NCBI RefSeq assembly: GCF_900116005.1 | Contig: NZ_FOYI01000001.1 | Span: 434,001-498,000, forward strand | DNA: 64,000 bases | Direction of reading: 5' to 3' | DNA from: Poseidonocella sedimentorum | Lineage (GTDB): Bacteria > Pseudomonadota > Alphaproteobacteria > Rhodobacterales > Rhodobacteraceae | Part shown: in pieces, positions 1 through 7,908 of the stretch | Position numbering within the stretch: position 1 is the stretch's first letter | Layout: each line of letters opens with the position of its first letter | Program-made: the position numbers and the translations under genes | Notes under the pieces: generated by a model | Seen by the model: the letters and a program-made list of their open reading frames with translations, nothing else | What the model was told of the DNA's origin: nothing | The model's database searches: none

Positions 1-411
1 GCGGATCCCGTGGGCGATGAGCTCGCGCGGCTGGGCGCGTGGTCCGGGGCGCTGCTTGCCAAGGTCCGCGCCAGCGCCGGGAATGGCGCGGCCGACTGGG
101 CCGAGGCCGCCCTGCAGGTGGCCGATGGCGATCCCGAAACCGGCGCGCGGCTCATCGCGCAATACGGCTGCGGCGCCTGTCACACGATCCCCGGCATCGC
201 CCGCGCGCGGGGCAGTGTCGGCCCCGCGCTGCACGGGTTCCGGCGGCAGGCCTATATCGCGGGCGTTCTGCCCAACCGGCCCGGAGATCTGGTGAACTGG
301 CTGCAATCCCCGCCGCGCTATGCGCCCCAGACCGCCATGCCCGACATGGGCATCACCGAGGCCGAGGCCGAGCATATGGCGGCCTATCTCTACACATTGG
401 ATCGGCGCTGA
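1..411 (+). CDS. c-type cytochrome, 5' end cut by the window
   Basis: The reading frame is open from the first base, so the start probably lies upstream; a GTG at position 10 is the first in-window start. The visible protein has one heme-binding motif, CGACH, followed by a mono-heme cytochrome c fold and a likely Met ligand in 'TAMPDMG'. It ends one base before coxB and so belongs to the caa3 oxidase operon. Cytochromes in this position generally carry electrons to the CuA site of subunit II (inference from context). I cannot tell whether a further domain or a membrane anchor lies upstream. Confidence 0.8.
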   Translation, partial: ADPVGDELARLGAWSGALLAKVRASAGNGAADWAEAALQVADGDPETGARLIAQYGCGACHTIPGIARARGSVGPALHGFRRQAYIAGVLPNRPGDLVNWLQSPPRYAPQTAMPDMGITEAEAEHMAAYLYTLDRR

Positions 412-412
412 G

Positions 413-1339
413 ATGGACTCGACACTTGGCATTTTCAATTCGCAAAACGCGCTGACCGACGCCGGGCAGGGCGCGGCGCAGACGCTCTGGCTCACCTGGA
501 TCATGACGGCGGCGGGCATCGCGATCTTCGTGCTGGTCATGGGGTTTATCGCGCTCGCCTGGCGCGCGCGCGGCGGCGGGCGGACCTGGTGGATCGTGGG
601 CGGCGGCGTGGTCTTTCCGGTCGTCGCGCTGGCCGCGCTCTTCGCCGCCTCGACCGTAGTGCTGCGCGGCATCGCCGGACACATGGATGCCCCCCATGTC
701 ATCGAAGTGACCGGCAAGCAGTTCTGGTGGGACGTGGTCTATGATCCCGAGGGGCGCGCGCTGCGCGATTCCAACGAGATCGTCCTGCCATTGGGCGAGC
801 CGGTCGAGATCCGCCTCAAGAGCGCCGACGTGATCCATTCCTTCTGGGTGCCGTCGATCGCGGGCAAGATGGACATGATCCCCGGACGCGTGAACCGCCT
901 GACCGTGACGGCGACCAAGGCCGGCCGCTTTCGCGGGCAATGCGCCGAGTTTTGCGGGCTCTCGCACCCGCTGATGGCCTTCGAGGTGGTCGTGCTGCCG
1001 CCCGGGGACTATGCCGCCTTCCTTGCCAGCCTCGACGGCGAGGCCCGCGATGCCGTCACCCCCACAGAGCGCCGCGGCGCCGAGATATTCCAGAGCGCGG
1101 GCTGCATCGCCTGTCACCGGGTGCGCGGTCTGTCGGAGGCGCGGATCGGGCCGGACCTGTCGCGCCTCGGCGCCCGCGCGGCCCTCGGCGCCGGCATGTG
1201 GGAGATGAACACCGGCAACCTCGCCGGCTGGATCGCCGATGTCGGAGACATGAAACCCGGCGCACAGATGCCGTCCTATAATCACCTGTCCGGCCCCGAT
1301 CTTCGGGCGCTGGTCGCCTGGCTGGAGAGCCTGACATGA
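413..1339 (+). CDS. coxB: cytochrome c oxidase subunit II with fused cytochrome c domain (caa3 type)
   Basis: Subunit II of heme-copper oxidase; it takes electrons from cytochrome c and passes them through CuA to subunit I. The 308-residue protein starts at an ATG two bases after the previous stop. Two N-terminal membrane helices (about residues 25-47 and 62-82) are followed by a cupredoxin domain with the CuA ligands in 'DVIHSFW' and 'GQCAEFCGLSHPLM'. A C-terminal cytochrome c domain has the heme motif CIACH. That fusion defines the caa3 type. There is no obvious cleavable signal peptide. Its stop overlaps the coxA start (ATGA), which suggests translational coupling. Confidence 0.95.
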   Translation: MDSTLGIFNSQNALTDAGQGAAQTLWLTWIMTAAGIAIFVLVMGFIALAWRARGGGRTWWIVGGGVVFPVVALAALFAASTVVLRGIAGHMDAPHVIEVTGKQFWWDVVYDPEGRALRDSNEIVLPLGEPVEIRLKSADVIHSFWVPSIAGKMDMIPGRVNRLTVTATKAGRFRGQCAEFCGLSHPLMAFEVVVLPPGDYAAFLASLDGEARDAVTPTERRGAEIFQSAGCIACHRVRGLSEARIGPDLSRLGARAALGAGMWEMNTGNLAGWIADVGDMKPGAQMPSYNHLSGPDLRALVAWLESLT

Positions 1340-3855
1340 GCGTCGCCGAAGAGCCCGCCCCCTGTTCCGGTGCCCGGATGGGCGAGGACACCACATTCGA
1401 GGCCGTGTGGGACACGCCCAAGGGCTGGCGCGTGCTGTCCTCGGTGAGTCACCGCGTCGTCGGGCGGCGATTCATCTATACCGGTTTCGTCTTCTTCCTC
1501 ATCGCGGGCGTCCTTGCGCTGCTGGTGCGCACGCAGCTCATCGTCCCGGGAAACGATTTTCTCGATCTGGAGACGTACAATCAGGTGTTCACCATGCACG
1601 GCACGCTGATGATGTTCCTCTTCGCGATCCCCATCCTCGAAGGGTTCGCGGTCTATCTCATCCCGCTGATGCTCGGCGCGCGCGACCTGATCTTTCCGCG
1701 TCTGGGGCAATTCGGTTACTACTGCTACCTCTTCGGCGGGATCATCGTGCTGTCCTCCTTCCTCTTCGACGCCGCGCCTGATGGCGGCTGGTTCATGTAT
1801 GTGCCGCTCTCGACCACCGATTTCACCCCCGACATCTCGGCCGATTTCTGGCTCATCGGCATCACCTTCGCCGAGATCGCCTCGGTCACCGCGGCGGTCG
1901 AACTCATCACCGCGATCCTCTGCGCCCGCGCGCCGGGGATGAGCCTTGCGAAAATGCCGATCTTCGCGTGGTACATCCTGATCACCGCCTTCATGATCGC
2001 CATAGGCTTTCCGCCGCTGATCATCGGCTCGATCCTGCTGGAGGCCGAACGCCTGCTGGGCCTGCCGTTCTTCGATCCGCTCGCGGGGGGCGATCCGCTG
2101 CTCTGGCAACACCTGTTCTGGCTCTTCGGCCACCCGGAGGTCTACATCATCTTCCTGCCCGCCGCGGGAATGGTGGCGACGATGCTGCCCACCTTCGTCG
2201 GCGCGCCGCTCTTCGGCTACGGGTTCGCGGTCGCGGCGGTGGTGTCGATGGGCTTCATCAGCTTCGGCCTCTGGGCGCACCACATGTTCGCCACCGGCCT
2301 TCCGATCCTGTCGCTCTCGCTCTTCTCGGCGGCCTCGACCATGGTGGCGGTCCCGACCGGGGTCCAGATCTTCTGCTTCATCGCCACGCTCGCCTCGGGC
2401 CGCCCGCGGCTGACGACGCCGATGCTCTTCATCCTCGGCTTCCTCGCGATCTTCGTTCTGGGCGGGCTCACCGGTGTGATGCTGGCCTCCGTGCCCTTCA
2501 ACTGGCAGGCCCATGACAGCTATTTCGTCGTGGCCCACCTGCATTACGTGCTGATCGGCGGGATGGTCTTCCCGCTCTTCGGGGCCTTCTACTACTGGGC
2601 GCCGCATTTCTCGGGGCGGATGTTGTCCGAGCGGCTGGGGCGTTGGGTGTTCTGGCTGATGTTCATCGGCTTCAACACGACCTTCCTGCTGATGCATCTC
2701 ACCGGCCTTCGCGGAATGCCGCGCCGCATCGCGACCTACCCCGAGGGGATCGGCTGGGACCGGCTCAACATGCTCTCCTCGATCGGCAGCTACATCCTCG
2801 CGGCGGGCGTCGCGCTTTTCGTCTACGACGTCTTCCGCAGCCTGCGCCGCGGCCCGCTCGCCCCGCGCAACCCCTGGGGCGCGGCGACGCTCGAATGGCT
2901 CTATCCCCCGGTCACGCCGGGCTTCAACTTCCACGGCATTCCGCCCGTCCACAGCCGCGAGCCGCTCTGGGATCAGCCCGAGCTTCTGGAGCGCGAGGCC
3001 CATGAGGTCGACGGGCTGATGCACGGGCTGCGCGATGGCCGGCGCGAGACGCTGGGCTGCGATCCGGTCACCGGCGCGCCGCTTTACATCCTGCGCCTGC
3101 CGCATCCCACATGGGTCCCGATGATCGCCGCCGCTGGCCTTGCCCTGATGTTCGGCGCGACGCTGGCATCGGTCTACTGGCTCTGCGCGCTGGGGGGCGT
3201 CATCGCGCTGGCCGCCTTCGCGGTCTGGGCCTGGGAGCCCTCGGACAGCGGGGTGGAGCGCGACGTCGGCATGGGCACAACCCTGCCGGTCAACCTCGTC
3301 GACCGGCGCAGCCACACCCACGTCGGCATCGTCGGCACGATGCTGGTCCTGATGGCGCTTTTCGCCTCGCTCATCTTCGGGCTGCTCTACCTGTGGAACA
3401 CCCAGCCCCAAATCGCCGCAACCATGGCGGCCCCGCTGGCCGTGCCCTCGGGGCTGGCGGGCATCGCCGGTCTGGCCGTGGCGCTCTTCGGCCAGTTCAC
3501 CCGGCACTTCGCCCTGCAAGGCCGGACCGGCCGCGCCGCGCTGCTCGCGCAGCTCACGGCCATCGCCGCGCTTCTCTCCGGCGCAAGCCTCGGTTGGGCC
3601 CTCCTGCCGGTTGACCCCCGGGCCACCGCCTTCGGCGCGACGCTCTGGGCCATCGCCGGGTTCGTCGCGATCAACCTTTGCGTGGTCGTCTTCTGGGCGC
3701 TGTTCAACGCCGCGCGCAAGCTCGCGGGTCGGGTCGGGCCGGGCCAGTCGCTCCCGGATTTCAACCTCGCAACCTTCGCCAAGGGCACCGGGCTCATGGT
3801 CATCATCAGCGCGGCGTTCTGCCTCGCCGGAACGCTGGGGGGCGCCGCGCAATGA
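1336..3855 (+). CDS. coxA: cytochrome c oxidase subunit I fused to subunit III
   Basis: Catalytic subunit of the caa3-type proton-pumping oxidase, reducing O2 to water in the inner membrane. The subunit I part shows all key ligands: His for heme a in 'MHGTLMMFL', the CuB His-Tyr motif 'GHPEVY', the CuB pair in 'WAHHMF', and the heme a3/heme a histidines in 'HDSYFVVAHLHYVL'. The Glu in 'GHPEVY' marks an A1-type proton channel. After about residue 570 a further block of helices resembles subunit III, giving 839 residues against about 550 for subunit I alone. No separate coxC is present in the window. ATGA overlaps join it to the genes on both sides. Confidence 0.95.
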   Translation: MSVAEEPAPCSGARMGEDTTFEAVWDTPKGWRVLSSVSHRVVGRRFIYTGFVFFLIAGVLALLVRTQLIVPGNDFLDLETYNQVFTMHGTLMMFLFAIPILEGFAVYLIPLMLGARDLIFPRLGQFGYYCYLFGGIIVLSSFLFDAAPDGGWFMYVPLSTTDFTPDISADFWLIGITFAEIASVTAAVELITAILCARAPGMSLAKMPIFAWYILITAFMIAIGFPPLIIGSILLEAERLLGLPFFDPLAGGDPLLWQHLFWLFGHPEVYIIFLPAAGMVATMLPTFVGAPLFGYGFAVAAVVSMGFISFGLWAHHMFATGLPILSLSLFSAASTMVAVPTGVQIFCFIATLASGRPRLTTPMLFILGFLAIFVLGGLTGVMLASVPFNWQAHDSYFVVAHLHYVLIGGMVFPLFGAFYYWAPHFSGRMLSERLGRWVFWLMFIGFNTTFLLMHLTGLRGMPRRIATYPEGIGWDRLNMLSSIGSYILAAGVALFVYDVFRSLRRGPLAPRNPWGAATLEWLYPPVTPGFNFHGIPPVHSREPLWDQPELLEREAHEVDGLMHGLRDGRRETLGCDPVTGAPLYILRLPHPTWVPMIAAAGLALMFGATLASVYWLCALGGVIALAAFAVWAWEPSDSGVERDVGMGTTLPVNLVDRRSHTHVGIVGTMLVLMALFASLIFGLLYLWNTQPQIAATMAAPLAVPSGLAGIAGLAVALFGQFTRHFALQGRTGRAALLAQLTAIAALLSGASLGWALLPVDPRATAFGATLWAIAGFVAINLCVVVFWALFNAARKLAGRVGPGQSLPDFNLATFAKGTGLMVIISAAFCLAGTLGGAAQ

Positions 3856-4166
3856 GCCCGATCCGCCGTAGCCTTCTCTGTGTCATCGGCCCCGGCATCG
3901 TATGGGCGGTGCATTTCACCACGGTCTACGCGCTGATCTCGGCGGCCTGCGCGCCGCGCGATCTGATCGACTACCCCGGCTTGCTGCTCTCGGGCGGCCT
4001 TGCGACTGTGTTCGCGCTCGGCCTGTGCCTCTTGCCCGTCCTCTGTCCGCCCCGCGCGGGGCCGCCAGAGTTGATCCGCGCGGCCTTCTGGAGCGGGCTG
4101 ATCTTTTCGCTCGCCGTGCTGGCCAATGCGGGCGCGCTCGTCTTTTTCCAAAGCTGTGGAGGCTGA
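3852..4166 (+). CDS. small three-helix membrane protein of the caa3 operon
   Basis: A 104-residue hydrophobic protein with about three membrane segments (roughly residues 8-28, 40-62 and 78-98). Its ATG overlaps the coxA stop in an ATGA arrangement, and it ends one base before the ctaG-like gene, so it is translated as part of the oxidase operon. I do not recognise a family. The position between the fused coxA and ctaG suggests a small oxidase subunit or assembly helper (inference). A subunit IV-like role is possible but no motif supports it. Confidence 0.75.
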   Translation: MSPIRRSLLCVIGPGIVWAVHFTTVYALISAACAPRDLIDYPGLLLSGGLATVFALGLCLLPVLCPPRAGPPELIRAAFWSGLIFSLAVLANAGALVFFQSCGG

Positions 4167-4167
4167 G

Positions 4168-4905
4168 ATGAACCCTTACGTTCCCTTCTGCGGCGTGCCG
4201 CCGGGCCCGGCCGAGCTGCTCGGCCGCTGGACGTTTGACCCGGTGCTGCTCGCCGGTCTCGCCGTTGCCCTCGCAGGGGTGCTGCTGAGCACGCGCGGCG
4301 CGGCGCGGCGGCACCCTGTGCTGGGTTGGGCGCTGGTGGCGCTGCTCTTCGTCTCGCCGATCTGCGCCGCCTCGATGGCGCTGTTCTCGGCGCGGGTGGC
4401 GCAACACCTGCTGCTGACCCTCGTCGCCGCGCCGCTCCTCGCGCCGCTTCTGCGGAGCAGGGCCCCGGCGCCGATCGCCGCGGCGACCCTCTTCGCCGCG
4501 CTCTTCTGGCTCTGGCACGTGCCCGGCCCCTACGCGCTGACCCTGCAATCGGACCTCGCCTATTGGGCGATGCACCTCAGCCTGCTTGGCGCCGCCACGC
4601 TCCTCTGGGCCGGGCTCCGGACGCGGGTGCAGACCGCGCCGTTCGGATCCGTCCTCGCGCTTGCCGCAACGGCGTCGCAAATGACACTGCTCTCGGTCCT
4701 GCTGATCGTCTCGGACGGGCTCTGGCACCCGTGGCACGCGCTGACGACGGCCCCTTTCGGCATCACCGCCATGGCCGATCAGGCGCTCGCCGGGGCCTTC
4801 ATGTGGGTCGCCGGCGGGCTCATTTTCGCGGTGCTCGTGGCCGGGCTGGTGCTGCGCATGCTCGGGCCGCACGCCCTCTCGCGGCCGCCCATGACGCCGC
4901 GCTGA
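4168..4905 (+). CDS. ctaG: caa3-type cytochrome c oxidase assembly protein (CtaG/CtaG_caa3 family)
   Basis: A 245-residue polytopic membrane protein. Recognisable family features are 'LWHVPGPYAL' (a conserved W-H pair), 'YWAMHLSLLGAATLLW' and 'HPWHALTTAPFGIT', with conserved histidines that the family is thought to use for copper handling during CuB assembly. This is the membrane-spanning caa3 CtaG family, unrelated to the single-pass Cox11-type CtaG. It is the last gene of the oxidase operon and is followed directly by a strong hairpin. Role: maturation of the oxidase encoded just upstream (established for the family in Bacillus, inferred here). Confidence 0.85.
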   Translation: MNPYVPFCGVPPGPAELLGRWTFDPVLLAGLAVALAGVLLSTRGAARRHPVLGWALVALLFVSPICAASMALFSARVAQHLLLTLVAAPLLAPLLRSRAPAPIAAATLFAALFWLWHVPGPYALTLQSDLAYWAMHLSLLGAATLLWAGLRTRVQTAPFGSVLALAATASQMTLLSVLLIVSDGLWHPWHALTTAPFGITAMADQALAGAFMWVAGGLIFAVLVAGLVLRMLGPHALSRPPMTPR

Positions 4906-4908
4906 ACG

Positions 4909-4938
4909 AAAAACGGCCGGCCAAATGCCCGCCGTTTT
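4909..4938. terminator. bidirectional intrinsic terminator
   Basis: An 8-bp perfect stem, AAAACGGC (4910-4917) with GCCGTTTT (4931-4938), encloses a 13-base loop. The A-run on one side and T-run on the other let it act in both directions. It lies between the convergent ctaG and short-chain dehydrogenase genes, exactly where a shared terminator is expected. Confidence 0.75.
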
Positions 4939-4958
4939 CCGCCCGTGCACCACAACGT

Positions 4959-5813
4959 CTAGATCATCGGCTGCCCGCCCGTGACCGCCACCGTCGCGCC
5001 AGACGTGTAGCTCGAGCGCGGATCGGCCAGCATGACATAGGCCGTCGCCAGCTCCGCTGGCTGCGCCGGGCGCCCGATGGGACGGCTCTCGCCGAAGTGC
5101 GCAACCTTTTCGGGCGTCAAGGTGGCCGGGATGAGCGGGGTCCAGACCGGCCCGGGCGCCACGCAATTCACCCGGATATCCCGCGGCGCCAGCAGCTGCG
5201 CGAGCCCCGCCGTGAAGTTCTGGATCGCCCCTTTCGTCGCCGCATAGGCCAGAAGGCCCGGGCTGGGGCTGTCCGAGTTGATCGAGGCGGTGTTGATGAT
5301 CGCGCCCGGGCGCTCCATCAGCGGGGCTGCGGCCTTGGAGAGGTAAAACATCGCGTGGATGTTGGTGCGGAAGGTGGTCTCCCACTCCTCATCGCTGATC
5401 TCTTCGAGATCGTCGAACTGCATCTGGTGCGCGGCGTTGTTGACGAGGATGTCGAGCCGGCCGAAACGCTCATGCGTCTGCTTCACCAGATCGCGGCAAT
5501 GCGCGGCGTCCTGAATATCGCCGGGCAGGACCAGCGCGCGGCGGCCGGCGTCTTCGACCAGCACGCGCGTGACCTCGGCCTCTCGGTCTTCGCTGAGATA
5601 GGAAATGGCCACATCGGCGCCCTCGCGGGCATAGGCCAGGGCCACGGCGCGTCCGATGCCGCTGTCGGCCCCGGTGATCAGCGCGGCCATGCCATCGAGG
5701 CGGCCGGAGCCCTCGTAGCTCTCTTCACCATGATCGGGCCGCGGATCCATCTTCGCGGTATCGCCGGGCAGGTCCTGCGGCTGTTCGGGAAAGGGGGGCT
5801 TGGGATAATTCAT
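4959..5813 (-). CDS. short-chain dehydrogenase/reductase, general-stress type (GSP39/YghA-like)
   Basis: A 284-residue NAD(P)-dependent oxidoreductase. The N-terminal extension ('MNYPKPPFPEQPQDLPG') is typical of the GSP39/YghA subgroup. The dinucleotide motif TGADSGIG lies near residues 48-55, 'NNAA' follows in the middle, and the catalytic Tyr/Lys pair is in 'YAATKGA' (Tyr about 190). The start is the ATG at 5813, preceded by GAAGGAG. A GGAAC-N16-CGTT promoter about 50 bases upstream points to control by an EcfG-type stress sigma factor. The substrate cannot be read from the sequence. Confidence 0.9.
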   Translation of the reverse strand: MNYPKPPFPEQPQDLPGDTAKMDPRPDHGEESYEGSGRLDGMAALITGADSGIGRAVALAYAREGADVAISYLSEDREAEVTRVLVEDAGRRALVLPGDIQDAAHCRDLVKQTHERFGRLDILVNNAAHQMQFDDLEEISDEEWETTFRTNIHAMFYLSKAAAPLMERPGAIINTASINSDSPSPGLLAYAATKGAIQNFTAGLAQLLAPRDIRVNCVAPGPVWTPLIPATLTPEKVAHFGESRPIGRPAQPAELATAYVMLADPRSSYTSGATVAVTGGQPMI

Positions 5814-5861
5814 CGTGTCGCTCCTTCGTGGTTGCCAGGGTTTCGGATTGCCTGTGAAGGA

Positions 5862-5886
5862 AACGTCTCGGCCGACGGGATGTTCC
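5862..5886 (-). promoter_or_regulatory. EcfG-type general stress promoter of the dehydrogenase gene
   Basis: On the minus strand GGAAC (5886-5882) is followed after 16 bases by CGTT (5865-5862), a full match to the alphaproteobacterial EcfG consensus GGAAC-N16/17-CGTT. The predicted start of transcription is about 5855, giving a leader of roughly 40 bases before the ATG at 5813. The match is seen in the sequence; the sigma factor itself is not in the window. Confidence 0.7.
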
Positions 5887-5951
5887 TGAGCGCAGCAGGC
5901 GCGAGCAATGACCAGCCCGCCGGGGCGCCGATCGAGCCAAGGCGCAAAAAA

Positions 5952-5988
5952 ATACGCGCGGAACGCCGCCATGGCCTCCCGCGCGTAT
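5952..5988 (-). terminator. orphan intrinsic terminator, minus strand
   Basis: A 10-bp perfect stem, ATACGCGCGG (5952-5961) with CCGCGCGTAT (5979-5988), and a 17-base loop. On the minus strand the stem is followed by a run of seven T. It lies upstream of the dehydrogenase promoter, so it cannot end that gene; no protein gene on the minus strand ends here. It therefore suggests an untranslated transcript starting between here and about 6240. Confidence 0.6.
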
Positions 5989-6328
5989 CAGGTTCAGAAA
6001 AGAGGCGGCGCCGTTTTCAGCGTCCGGGCCGCCCCTTTCCGAAAAGCCATGCCGCGGCGGTGCCGCGCATGGCAGGTTTGCTCCCATGTCCTCGCTGCGC
6101 TTCGCTGTAAGGTGACGGTCACAGCTCAGCAGCAGGAGGACAGTTCGCTACTCGCCCTTGCAATCTGCCCCGCCCGGCGGGCAACCGTCAAAGCCTATGT
6201 CTTAAGAAAAAATAAAAATGCATATGTATCAATATCTTGAGAGGTTCAGTCAAACCCGCCCGGACCGCATTGCGCAGCCGGTCATCTCAGTGTCATAAAG
6301 GGCGCGAAGCTGATGCGAGGGCAGAATT
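5989..6328. other. intergenic region without a protein gene; hairpin and AT-rich tract
   Basis: No convincing gene is present. A strong hairpin spans 6046-6073 (GCCATG and CGCGGC pairing with GCCGCG and CATGGC, one bulged C, loop GGT), followed by four T on the minus strand. An AT-rich tract at about 6200-6240 could hold promoters for either direction, including the downstream metallo-hydrolase. Together with the terminator at 5952-5988 it could encode a small RNA on the minus strand (inference). Confidence 0.4.
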
Positions 6329-7042
6329 TTGTTTTCGATCCAATGCCTCGGCGTTGGCCGGGGAGCGAGCAATTTCCTCACCGGCGCGCCGAGTACCGGC
6401 TATGTGCTCAAACGCGGCGGGGCGCCGCTCCTGCTTCTCGATTGCGGGGCGGGTATCGGCCTCTCGGCGCGGCGACATCTGGGAGGCGCTCTGCCCGATG
6501 CGGCCTATATCTCGCACAACCACAGCGACCACACCGGGGATTTGCCGCTGTTCCTCGCGACCAGAGCGCCGCGCCGGGCGACCCTCCTGTGCCATCCCGC
6601 AATCGCGGAGATCCTCCGCGTGCATCGGCTTCATGAATTGCCCAGCGTCGGCATCGACCCGGCGCGGGACATCGACTGGCAGCTCAGCGATGCAAGCGAC
6701 ACGATCACTTGGGAGGGATTGCAGTTCACCCTGCTGCGCACGCGCCATGCCTATGCCTGCTACGGGGCCCTGCTGTCCCATGAGGGGCGGCCGATCCTGG
6801 GCTGGTCCGCCGACAGCCGGTTTGACGGCGCGCTCTACGATCGGCTCGCCGCCGCGCCGCAGGTTATCCTTCATGGCCGCGACGCGCCCGGCGGCGATCA
6901 CGCTACCCTGGAGGACATCGACGCCTATGCCCGCGCGCATCCCGACCGGGCGTTTCACATCGCGCATTACGGGCAGAGCGCCTATCGGTTCGGGGCGCAG
7001 AATGCCGTGCTTTTGTCGGAAGGAGACGAGATTTCCCTCTAG
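6329..7042 (+). CDS. metallo-beta-lactamase-fold hydrolase
   Basis: A 237-residue protein of the MBL superfamily. The zinc motif H-x-H-x-D-H is present as 'SHNHSDHTGD' (about residues 81-90), with later metal ligands likely in 'TRHAYACYG', 'GWSADSR' and the C-terminal 'FHIAHYG'. The size and layout resemble stand-alone, ribonuclease Z/AtsA-like members. The start is a TTG at 6329 with GAGGG about nine bases upstream; no better ATG exists before the conserved 'CLGVGRGASN' region. It stands alone, tail to tail with the macro-domain gene. Substrate unknown. Confidence 0.8.
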   Translation: MFSIQCLGVGRGASNFLTGAPSTGYVLKRGGAPLLLLDCGAGIGLSARRHLGGALPDAAYISHNHSDHTGDLPLFLATRAPRRATLLCHPAIAEILRVHRLHELPSVGIDPARDIDWQLSDASDTITWEGLQFTLLRTRHAYACYGALLSHEGRPILGWSADSRFDGALYDRLAAAPQVILHGRDAPGGDHATLEDIDAYARAHPDRAFHIAHYGQSAYRFGAQNAVLLSEGDEISL

Positions 7043-7044
7043 GC

Positions 7045-7908
7045 TCAGAGCCCCGCGCTCCATTCGCGCTCGATGTTGTAGAGCCGCAGAGTGCCGCGCT
7101 GCCGTGGGTGGAGGACGAAGCTCACATTGTGGTGCCCTCTTGCGCGGCGAAAGAACTCCGTCACCGTGGCGACCTGCACATCGAGCAGGTTGTCAGGCTC
7201 CAGCTTGATGCGCCCATAGCCGGTGCCGACGAAGGGCAGGGCGAGCTGTGTGGCGTCCTTGTGGTCCTTGATCTGCTCCAGCGCCGCCGACATCGCGACA
7301 ACGAGGGTCGGCAGGTCGGAGGAAACGCCGCTCGTGTCGCCGCGCTCTTCGGTCACGGCGAAGAGGAAATAGGAGCCGCTCGCGCCGGGCTGGAATGTCG
7401 CACGCGGCAGGACCGCGACGGTGCCGACCGGGAAATCGAGTGTCTCGTCCTTGAGGGTCCCGTCCCCCGCAGGCGCGGTGCCGTCGAGGGCCTGCGAGAC
7501 GGCCTTGGCGAAGGCCACCTCGCCGCCGCAGCGCGAGATCAGCTGGCCATGCACACTCGACTTCGAGACCTTTCCGCCGTTGTCGCTGAGCGTGTGGCGA
7601 AACCGGGTGCTGACCGGGACGAGGACGGAGCCGGGCCGGTCGAGCACATCGCCGAACATGATCGCGAGATCCAGATCGGCTTCGCGCACCCGAAATTGCA
7701 CCCCGCTGATCGCGCGATGGAGCTGGAAACCCGCCACGACGAAAGTGATCAGCAGAATGAGCGCGTAATAGGCCGGATCATGCCGGGCCTGCGATTGTTG
7801 CAACAGCGGCGTCGCGCCGAGGATCGACAGGAACACCGAGATTGCTCCGAGCACCAGCATGAAGCGCGACCAGAAAAACCGCTGGTGCGAGAGGAAGTTG
7901 CGGATCAT
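7045..7908 (-). CDS. membrane-anchored macro-domain protein (ThsA-macro/DUF6430-like)
   Basis: A 287-residue protein with two N-terminal membrane helices (about residues 13-33 and 48-64) and a cytoplasmic macro-like domain. Recognisable parts are 'DLDLAIMFGDVLDRPGS', 'VLVPVSTRF', 'VHGQLI', 'FPVGTVAVLP', 'YFLFAVTE' and 'ALPFVGTGYGR', the last typical of the nucleotide-binding loop. Macro domains bind ADP-ribose-type nucleotides. This two-helix-plus-macro form is known beside SIR2 or TIR proteins in bacterial conflict systems. Its ATG overlaps the SIR2 stop (ATGA), so the two are made together. Likely role: membrane sensor or effector that reads an NAD+-derived signal (inference). Confidence 0.75.
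   Translation of the reverse strand: MIRNFLSHQRFFWSRFMLVLGAISVFLSILGATPLLQQSQARHDPAYYALILLITFVVAGFQLHRAISGVQFRVREADLDLAIMFGDVLDRPGSVLVPVSTRFRHTLSDNGGKVSKSSVHGQLISRCGGEVAFAKAVSQALDGTAPAGDGTLKDETLDFPVGTVAVLPRATFQPGASGSYFLFAVTEERGDTSGVSSDLPTLVVAMSAALEQIKDHKDATQLALPFVGTGYGRIKLEPDNLLDVQVATVTEFFRRARGHHNVSFVLHPRQRGTLRLYNIEREWSAGL

Noticed and set aside
1282-3852. Very long minus-strand reading frame opposite coxA
   Set aside because: It mirrors the strongly biased third positions of coxA on the other strand; its product is a charged, Arg/Glu/His-rich sequence without domains.
5945-6240. 6S RNA, SRP RNA, tmRNA or RNase P RNA in the structured intergenic region
   Set aside because: None of the conserved core sequences of these RNAs is present; only the hairpins and terminator can be supported.
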